Below, in pieces: positions 56,755-64,000 of a stretch of 64,000 bases of DNA. How positions within the stretch are numbered: position 1 is the stretch's first letter; each line of letters starts with the position of its first letter. The position numbers and the translations under genes were made by a program. Origin of the DNA: Lolium rigidum (Eukaryota > Streptophyta > Magnoliopsida > Poales > Poaceae); assembly GCF_022539505.1 (NCBI RefSeq), contig NC_061509.1:212870254-212934253 (forward strand). The letters are read 5' to 3'. Below the pieces are notes generated by a model. It was not told the origin of the DNA. It saw only the letters and a program-made list of their open reading frames with translations, and searched no databases.

Positions 56755-58347
56755 TGATACGTCTCCGACGTATCGATAAGTTCTTATGTTCCATGCCACA
56801 TTATTGATGATATCTACATGTTTTATGCATACTTTATGTCGTATTTATGCATTTTCCGACACTAACCTATTAATGAGATGCCGAAGAGTCGATTCTTGTT
56901 TTACGCTGTTTTTGGTTTCAGAAATCCTAGTAAGGAAATATTCTCGGAATTGGACGAAATCAACGCCCGAGGGCCTATTTTGCCACGAAGCTTCCGGAAG
57001 ACCGAAGAGAAGACGAAGTGGGGCCACGGGCGCCGCCACACTAGGGCGGCGCGGCCAGCATAGGGCCCGCGCGGCCTGCTGTGTGGGGCCCCCGTGACCC
57101 CTCCGAGGCTGCCCTTCCGCCTACATATAGTCTTCGTCGCGAAACCCCCGATGCCGAGAGCCACGATACGGAAAACCTTCCGGAGACGCCGCCGCCGCCA
57201 ATCCCATCCCGGGGATTCAGGAGATCGCCTCCGGCACCCTGCCGGAGAGGGGAATCATCTCCCGGAGGACTCTTCACCGCCATGGTCGCCTCCGGAGTGA
57301 TGAGTGAGTAGTTCACCCCTGGACTATGGGTACATAGCAGTAGCTAGATGGTCGTCTTCTCCTTATGTGCTTCATTGTCGGATCTTGTGAGCTGCCTAAC
57401 ATGATCAAGATCATCTATCTGTAATGTTATATGTTGTGTTTGTCGGGATCCGATGGATAGAGAATACTATGTTATGTTGATTATCAATCTATTACCTATG
57501 TGTTGTTTATGATCTTGCATGCTCTCCGTTATTAGTAGAGGCTCTGGCCAAGTTTTTACTCTTAACTCCAAGAGGGAGTATTTATGCTCGATAGTGGGTT
57601 CATGCCTCCATTAAATGCTGGGACGAGTGACGGAAAGTTCTAAGGTTGTGGATGTGTTGTTGCCACTAGGGATAAAACATTGATGCTATGTCCGAGGATG
57701 TAGTTATTGATTACATTACGCACCATACTTAATGCAATTGTCCGTTGTTTGCAACTTAATACTGGAAGGGGTTCGGATGATAACTCGAAGGTGGACTTTT
57801 TAGGCATAGATGCATGCCGGATAGCGGTCTATGTACTTTGTCGTAATGCCCAATTAAATCTCACAATACTCATCATATCATATATGTGCATGGTCATGCC
57901 CTCTCTATTTGTCAATTGCCCGACTGTATTTTGTTCACCCAACATGCTATTTATCTTATGGGAGAGACACCTCTAGTGAACTGTGGACCCCGATCCATTC
58001 TTTTACATCGAATACAATCTCACTGCAATACTTGTTCTACTCGTTTTCTGCAAACAATCATCATCCACGCTATACATCTAATCCTTTGTTACAGCAAGCC
58101 GGTGAGATTGACAACCTCACTGTTTCGTTGGGGCAAAGTACTTTGGTTGTGTTGTGCAGGTTCCACGTTGGTGCTGAAATCCCTGGTGTTGCGCCGCACT
58201 ACATCCCGCTGCCATCAACCTTCAACGTGCTTATTGGCTCCTCCTGGTTCGATAAACCTTGGTTTCTTTCTGAGGGTAAACTTGCTACTGTGCGCATCAT
58301 ACCTTCCTCTTGGGGTTCCCAACGGACGTGTTAATTACGCGCAATCA
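56755..58347 (+). repeat. Gypsy B 5' LTR (1,593 bp)
   Basis: Begins TGATACGTCTCCGACGTATC and ends ACGCGCAATCA. It aligns closely to the 3' LTR start at 63315 and, more distantly, to the solo LTR at 51,876. The core promoter is less clear than in Gypsy A (CCTACATATAG near 57,120). Confidence 0.93.
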
Positions 58348-58358
58348 AGCTCTTTTTC

Positions 58359-58376
58359 TGGCGCCGTTGCCGGGGA
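58359..58376 (+). other. Primer-binding site, tRNA-Asp
   Basis: TGGCGCCGTTGCCGGGGA, 11 bases after the LTR, is a perfect complement to the plant tRNA-Asp 3' end as I know it. Confidence 0.93.
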
Positions 58377-58599
58377 GATCAAGACACGCTGCAAGGGGAG
58401 TCTCCACAATCCAATCTCTTTACTTTGTTTTTGTCTTGCTTTATTTTATTTACTACTTTGTTGGCTGCATTATATCAAAACACAAAAAATTAGTTGCTAG
58501 CTTTACTTTATTTACTGTCTTGCACTCTATTTCAAAAACACACAAAAAATAGTTACTTGCATTTACTTTATTTAGTTTGCTTTATTTACTACTGCTAAA

Positions 58600-59306
58600 A
58601 TGGGTACTCCTGAAAATACTAAGTTGTGTGACTTCACAACCACAAATAATAATGATTTCTTATGCACACCTATTGCTCCACTCTGCTACTACAGCGAGAA
58701 TTCTTTGAAATTAAACCTGCTTTACTCGAATCTTGTTATGAGAGAGCAATTTTCCGGTGTTAGTTCGATGATGTTGCTGCCCATCTTAATAATTTTGTTG
58801 AATTGTGTGAAATGCAAAAGTATAAAGATGTAGATGGTGACATTATAAAATTAAAATTGTTTCCTTTCTCATTAAGAGGAAGAGCTAAAGATTGGTTGCT
58901 ATCTCTGCCTAGAAATAGTATTGATTCTTGGACTAAATGCAAGGATGCTTTTATTGGTAGATATTATCCCCCTGCTAAAACTATATCTTTGAGGAGTGGC
59001 ATAATGAATTTTAAACAACTGGATAATGAGCATGTTGCACAAGCTTGGGAAAGAATTAAATCTTTGGTTAAAAATTGCCCAACCCATGGACTGACTACTT
59101 GGATGATCATCCAAACCTTTTATGCAGGACTGAACTTTTCTTCACGGAACCTATTGGATTCAGCTGCTGGAGGTACCTTTATGCCCATCACTCTTGGTGA
59201 AGCAACAAAACTTCTTGATAATATGATGATTAATTACTCTGAATGGCACACGGAAAGAGCTCCACAAGGTAAGAAGGTAAATTCGTCGAAGAAACCTCTT
59301 CCTTGA
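58600..59306 (+). pseudogene. gag: Gypsy B gag, frameshifted
   Basis: Starts MGTPENTKLCDFTTTNNNDF at 58600. A shift near 58,700 moves to FEIKPALLESCYERAIF, and an in-frame TAG follows near 58,768. It continues as the retrotransposon gag core: LKLFPFSLRGRAKDWLLSLP, WTKCKDAFIGRYYPPAKT and the helical tail (NFKQLDNEHVAQAWERIKSL). The last frame stops at 59,304-59,306 because of a further indel near 59,275, after which the protease frame is in register. Gag would form the particle; this copy does not encode it intact. Confidence 0.9.
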
Positions 59307-60715
59307 GTGATAAGATTGATGCTATTATGTCTATGCTTGTGAATGATAGGACTAATGTTGATCCTAATAATGTTCCGTTAGCTTCATTGGTTGCCCAAGA
59401 AGAACATGTTGATGTAAACTACATTAAAAATAATAACTTCAACAACAATGCTTATCGGAACAATTCTAGTAACAACTATAGGCCATATCCTTATAATAAT
59501 GGTAACGGTTATGGTAATTCTTATGGAAATTCTTACAACAATAATAGGAACACACCCCCTGGACTTGAAGCTATGCTTAAAGAATTTATTAGTATACAAA
59601 CTGCTTTTAACAAATCTGTTGATGAAAAGCTCAATAAAATTGATATTCTCGCTTCTAAGGTTGATAGTCTTGCCTCTGATGTTGATCTTTTGAAATCGAA
59701 AGTTATGCCTAATAAGGATATTGAAAATAAAATTGTTACTACAGCAAATGCCATTCAAGTTAGAATTAATGAGAATATAAGATTGATGGCCGAATTGCAT
59801 GCTAGGTGGGAAAGAGAAGAAAATGAAAAACTAGCTAAAGAGAATAATGTAGCTAAAGTTTGGACTATTACCACCACTAGCAATGCTAATGCTCCACATG
59901 TTGCTGCACCTCCTACTAATAATGGTAAAATAATTGGTGTTGGCAATGTTACTACTCCTAGTGCAAAGCGTGCAAAATTGCCTGAAACTGCTAAAACTGC
60001 TGAAACTGCCTGTGATAAAACTGCTGAAATTTTTTCCAACATTGAGGATGATGATCCCATTGCTTTAGATTATAATGGTTTAGATTTTGATGATTGCCAC
60101 ATCTCTGAAGTTATAAAGTTCTTACAAAATCTTGCTAAAAGTCCTAATGCTAGTGCTATAAACTTGGCTTTCACAAAACATATTACAAATGCTCTCATAA
60201 AAGCTAGAGAAGAGAAACTAGAACGTGAAGCTTCTATTCCTAGGAAACTAGAGGATGGTTGGGAGCCCATCATTAAGATGAAGGTCAATGACTTTGATTG
60301 TAATGCTTTATGTGATCTTGGTGCAAGTATTTCCGTTATGCCTAAGAAAATCTATAATATGCTTGACTTGCCACCATTGAAAAATTGTTATTTGGATGTT
60401 AATCTTGTTGATAATGCTACAAAGAAACCTTTGGGGAGAGTTGATAATGTTCGCATTACCGTTAACAATGACCTTGTCCCCGTTGATTTTGTTGTCTTGG
60501 ATATTGAATGCAATGCATCTTGTCCCATTATATTGGGAAGACCTTTTCTTCGAACTGTTGGAGCTATCATTGATATGAAGGAAGGGAATATTAAATATCA
60601 ATTTCCTCTCAAGAAAGGTATGGAACACTTCCCTAGAAAGAGAATGAAGTTACCTTTTGATTCTATTATTAGAACAAATTATGATGTTGATACTTCGTCT
60701 CTTGATAACACTTGA
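59303..60715 (+). CDS. Gypsy B gag C-terminus and aspartic protease frame (~470 codons)
   Basis: Continuous frame with no ATG at its start (it continues gag): LSDKIDAIMSMLVNDRTNVD, an Asn/Tyr-rich low-complexity stretch (NNNAYRNNSSNNYRPYPYNN), a coiled coil (about residues 98-135), and an Ala/Thr-rich linker. A retropepsin-like domain follows: FDCNALCDLGASISVMPKKI with DLGAS in the active-site position, VDFVVLDIEC, and CPIILGRPFLRTVGAIIDMK. It ends at TGA 60715, where polymerase would follow in an autonomous element, but none does. The intact length suggests recent activity of the family. Confidence 0.85.
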   Translation: MSDKIDAIMSMLVNDRTNVDPNNVPLASLVAQEEHVDVNYIKNNNFNNNAYRNNSSNNYRPYPYNNGNGYGNSYGNSYNNNRNTPPGLEAMLKEFISIQTAFNKSVDEKLNKIDILASKVDSLASDVDLLKSKVMPNKDIENKIVTTANAIQVRINENIRLMAELHARWEREENEKLAKENNVAKVWTITTTSNANAPHVAAPPTNNGKIIGVGNVTTPSAKRAKLPETAKTAETACDKTAEIFSNIEDDDPIALDYNGLDFDDCHISEVIKFLQNLAKSPNASAINLAFTKHITNALIKAREEKLEREASIPRKLEDGWEPIIKMKVNDFDCNALCDLGASISVMPKKIYNMLDLPPLKNCYLDVNLVDNATKKPLGRVDNVRITVNNDLVPVDFVVLDIECNASCPIILGRPFLRTVGAIIDMKEGNIKYQFPLKKGMEHFPRKRMKLPFDSIIRTNYDVDTSSLDNT

Positions 60716-63314
60716 TATACACTTTCTGCGCCTAGCTGAAAGGCGTTAAACAAAAGCGCTTATGGGAGACAACCCATGTTTTTACTACAGTACTTTTATT
60801 TTATATTTGAGTCTTGGAAGTTGTTAATACTGTAGCAACCTCTCCTTATCTTATTTTTATCTCATTATTGTGCCAAGTAAAGTCATTGATAGTAAGGTTC
60901 ATACTAGATTTGGATTACTGCGCAGAAACAGATTTCTTTGCTGTCACGAATCTGGGCCTAATTCTCTCTAGGTAACTCAGAAAATTATGCCAATTTACGT
61001 GAGTGATCATCAGATATTTACGCAATTTTCATTCAATTTGATCATTTTCATATGAGCAAGTCTGGTGCCTCAATAAAATTCGTCTTTACGAACTGTTCTG
61101 TTTTGACAGATTCTGCCTTTTATTTCGCATTGCCTGTTTTGATATGCTTGATGGATTTTTCTATTCCATTGACTTTCAGTAGCTTTGTGCAATGTCCAAA
61201 AGTGTTAAGAATGATTATGTCACCTCTGAACATGTAAATTTTGATTGTGCACTAACCCTCTAATGAGTTGTTTTGAGTTTGGTGTGGAGGAAGTTTTCAA
61301 GGATCAAGAGAGGAGGATGATACAATATGATCAAGGAGAGTGAAATCTCTAAGCTTGGGGATGCCCCGGTGGTTCACCCCTGCATATTTTAAGAAGACTC
61401 AAGCGTCTAAGCTTGGGGATGCCCAAGGCATCCCCTTCTTCATCGACAACATTATCAGGTTCCTCCCCTGAAACTATATTTTTATTTCATCACATCTTAT
61501 GTACTTTGCTTGGAGCGTCGGTTTGTTTTTGTTTTTTGTTTTTGTTTGAATAAAAGGGATCCTAGCATTCATTGTATGGGAGAGAGACACGCTCCGCTGT
61601 TGCATATGGACAAATATGTCCTTAGGCTTTACTCATAGTATTCATGGCGAAGGTTGAATCTTCTTCGTTAAACTGTTATATGGTTGGAATTGGGAAATGC
61701 TACATGTAGTAATTCTAAAATGTCTTGAATAATTTGATACTTGGCAATTGTTGTGCTCATGTTTAAGCTCTTGCATCATATACTTTGCACCCATTAATGA
61801 AGAAATACATAGAGCTTGCTAAAATTTGGTTTGCATAATTAGTCTCTCTAAAGTCTAGATAATTTCTAGTATTGAGTTTTGAACAACAAGGAAGACGGTG
61901 TAGAGTCTTATAATGTTTACAATATGTCTTTTATGTGAGTTTTGCTGCACCGGTTCATCCTTGTGTTTGTTTCAAATAACCTTGCTAGCCTAAACCTTGT
62001 ATCGAGAGGGAATACTTCTCATGCATCCAAAATCCTTGAGCCAACCACTATGCCATTCGTGTCCACCATACATACCTACTACATGGTATTTCTCCGTCAT
62101 TCCAAAGTAAATTGCTTGAGTGCTACCTTTAAAATTTCCATTCTTTACCTTTACAATATATAGCTCATGGGACAAATAGCTTAAAAACTATTGTGGTCTT
62201 GAATATGTACTTATGCACTTTATCTCTTATTAAGTTGCTTGTTGTGCGATAACCATGTTCCCGGGGACGCCATCAACTACTCTTTGTTGAATATCATGTG
62301 AGTTGCTATGCATGTCCGTCTTGTCTGAAGTAAGGGAGATTTACCACTCATTTAATGGTTAGAGCATGCATATTGTTAGAGAAGAACATTGGGCCGCTAA
62401 CTAAAGCCATGAATCATGGTGGAAGTTTCAGTTTTGGACATATATCCTCAATCTCATATGAGAACATTAATTGTTGCTACATGCTTATGCATTAAAGAGG
62501 AGTCCATTACCTGTTGTCTATGTTGTCCTGGTATGGATGTCTAAGTTGAGAATAATCAAAAGCGAGAAATCCAATGCGAGCTTTCTCCTTAGACCTTTGT
62601 ACAGGCGGCATAGAGGTACCCCTTTGTGACACTTGGTTAAAACATGTGTATTGCGATGATAATCCCAGTAATCCGAGCTAATTAGGACAAGGTGCGGGCA
62701 CTATTAGTATACTATGCATGATGCTTGCAACTTGTAAGATATAATCTACATAACACATATGCTTTATTACTACCGTTGACAAAATTGTTTCTTGTTTTCA
62801 AAACCAAAGCTCTAGCACAAATATAGCAATCAATGCTTCCCTCTGCGAAGGGCCTTTCTTTTACTTTTATGTTGAGTCAGTTCACCTATTTCTCTCTACC
62901 CCAAGAAGCAAACACCTGTGTGAACTGTGCATTGATTTCTACATACTTGCATATTGCACTTGTTATATTACTTTACATTGACAATATCCATGAGATATAC
63001 ATGTTACAAGTTCAAAGCAACCGCTGAAACTTAATCTTCCTTTGTGTTGCTTCAATACCTTTACTTTGATTTATTGCTTTATGAGTTAACTCTTATGCAA
63101 GACTTATTGATGCTTGTCTTGAAAGTACTATTCATGAAAAGTCTTTGCTTTATGATTCATTTGTTTACTCATGTCATTACCATTGTTTTGATCGCTGCAT
63201 TCATTACATATGCTTACAATAGTATGATCAAGGTTATGATGGCATGTCACTCCGTAAATTATCTTTGTTATCGTTTACCTGCTCGGGACGAGAAGGAACT
63301 AAGCTTAGGGATGC
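60716..63314 (+). other. Gypsy B 3' non-coding region
   Basis: 2.6 kb without genes, matching the same region of Gypsy A. It contains ATGGGAGACAACCCAT just after the ORF (60,762-60,777), two AAGCTTGGGGATGCCC copies (near 61,351 and 61,409), a perfect stem GGGGATGCC-CAA-GGCATCCCC near 61,414, and AAGCTTAGGGATGC directly before the 3' LTR as polypurine tract. Inferred to hold cis-acting signals. Confidence 0.75.
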
Positions 63315-64000
63315 TGATACGTCTCCGACGTATCGATAATTTCTTATGTTCCATGCCACATTATTGATGATATCTACATGTTTTATGCATACTTTATGTC
63401 ATATTTATGCATTTTCCGGCACTAACCTATTAATGAGATGCCGAAGAGCCGATTCTGTCGTTTTCTCGCTGTTTTTGGTTTCGTAAATCCTAGTAAGGAA
63501 ATATTCTCGGAATTGGACGAAATCAACGCCCGGGGGCCTATTTTGCCACGAAGCTTCCAGAAGACCGAAGAGAAGACGAAGTGGGGCCACGGGGCGCCGC
63601 CACACTAGGGCGGCGCGGCCAGCATAGGGCCCGCGCGGCCCTGCTGTGTGGGGCCCCCGTGACCCCTCCGAGGCTGCCGTTCCGCCTACATATAGCCTTC
63701 GTCGCGAAACCCCCAGTACCGAGAGCCACGATACGAAAAACCTTCCAGAGACGCCGCCGCCGCCAATCCCATCTCGGGGGATTCAGGAGATCGCCTCCGG
63801 CACCCTGCCGGAGAGGGGAATCATCTCCCGGAGGACTCTTCACCGCCATGGTCGCCTCCGGAGTGATGAGTGAGTAGTTCACCCCTGGACTATGGGTCCA
63901 TAGCGATAGCTAGATGGTTGTCTTCTCCTTATGTGCTTCATTGTCGGATCTTGTGAGCTGCCTAACATGATCAAGATCATCTATCCGTAATGCTATATGT
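63315..64000 (+). repeat. Gypsy B 3' LTR, truncated by window end
   Basis: Begins TGATACGTCTCCGACGTATC and matches the first ~690 bp of the 5' LTR with small differences. The remainder lies outside the window. Confidence 0.92.

Larger units (their letters stand above)
56755..64000 (+). mobile_element. Gypsy (Athila-type) element B, runs off the window
   Basis: 5' LTR 56755-58347, tRNA-Asp primer site, damaged gag, an open protease-containing frame, a 2.6-kb 3' non-coding region and the start of the 3' LTR at 63315. There is no reverse transcriptase, RNase H or integrase between the protease frame and the 3' LTR, so it is a gag-protease non-autonomous element. It shares the LTR tip and the 3' region with Gypsy A. 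Confidence 0.93.

Overview
This is nuclear DNA from a grass, almost certainly a large-genome cool-season grass (Pooideae: ryegrass/fescue/oat or wheat/barley relatives). The evidence is the content itself: Stowaway MITEs, an Angela/BARE-like Copia element, Athila-type Gypsy elements primed by tRNA-Asp, CACTA ends with the GCACCGGTTCG subterminal motif, degenerate LINEs and a tRNA-derived SINE. The genus is an inference; the Gypsy LTR sequence looks to me more like Poeae than wheat, but I could not test this.

Layout. 1-3,730: intergenic sequence with a tandem duplication (second copy hit by two MITEs) and a GC-rich retroposon-like fragment. 3,730-7,085: the one plausible intact host gene, with a GC-rich promoter, a 5'-UTR exon, a ~2.1 kb leader intron and a 93-residue ORF of unknown function. 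7,091-18,874: a Copia element with short 135-bp LTRs and degenerate gag-pol, interrupted inside reverse transcriptase by a 6.7 kb Gypsy element (A, 11,103-17,828). 18,880-25,736: a small retroposon 3' end, then two LINEs in opposite orientation that share one target sequence, seen three times. 25,737-35,330: mostly unassigned AT-rich DNA with MITE-like elements, a LINE 3' fragment and a complete non-autonomous hAT element. 35,333-37,292: a tandem duplication split by a 1.5 kb GC-rich retroposon. 37,293-41,250: transposon-derived remnants, including a degenerate minus-strand coding region.

41,254-53,644: what I infer to be a broken host gene. A minus-strand Angela-like Copia (41,391-51,788, itself carrying a nested solo LTR) sits at the end of its first exon, and a Gypsy solo LTR (51,876-53,474) sits in the adjacent intron; the second exon is readable at 53,507-53,644. 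53,712-56,102: a SINE, a degenerate coiled-coil ORF and a mini-CACTA element. 56,331-64,000: a minus-strand retroposon end, then Gypsy element B (56,755 to beyond the window), with damaged gag and an open protease frame but no reverse transcriptase.

The elements form a readable order of events through nesting and target-site duplications (TSDs): AAGAC for the short-LTR Copia, CCCGT/CACGT for Gypsy A, CTAGC for the minus-strand Copia, TTGGC and TAGGT for the two solo LTRs, TCC for CACTA, CGCCCGGG for hAT, and 12-16 bp for the LINEs and SINE. Both Gypsy elements, and the minus-strand Copia, appear non-autonomous and would need proteins supplied in trans. No CRISPR array, rRNA, tRNA gene or bacterial-type operon was seen.
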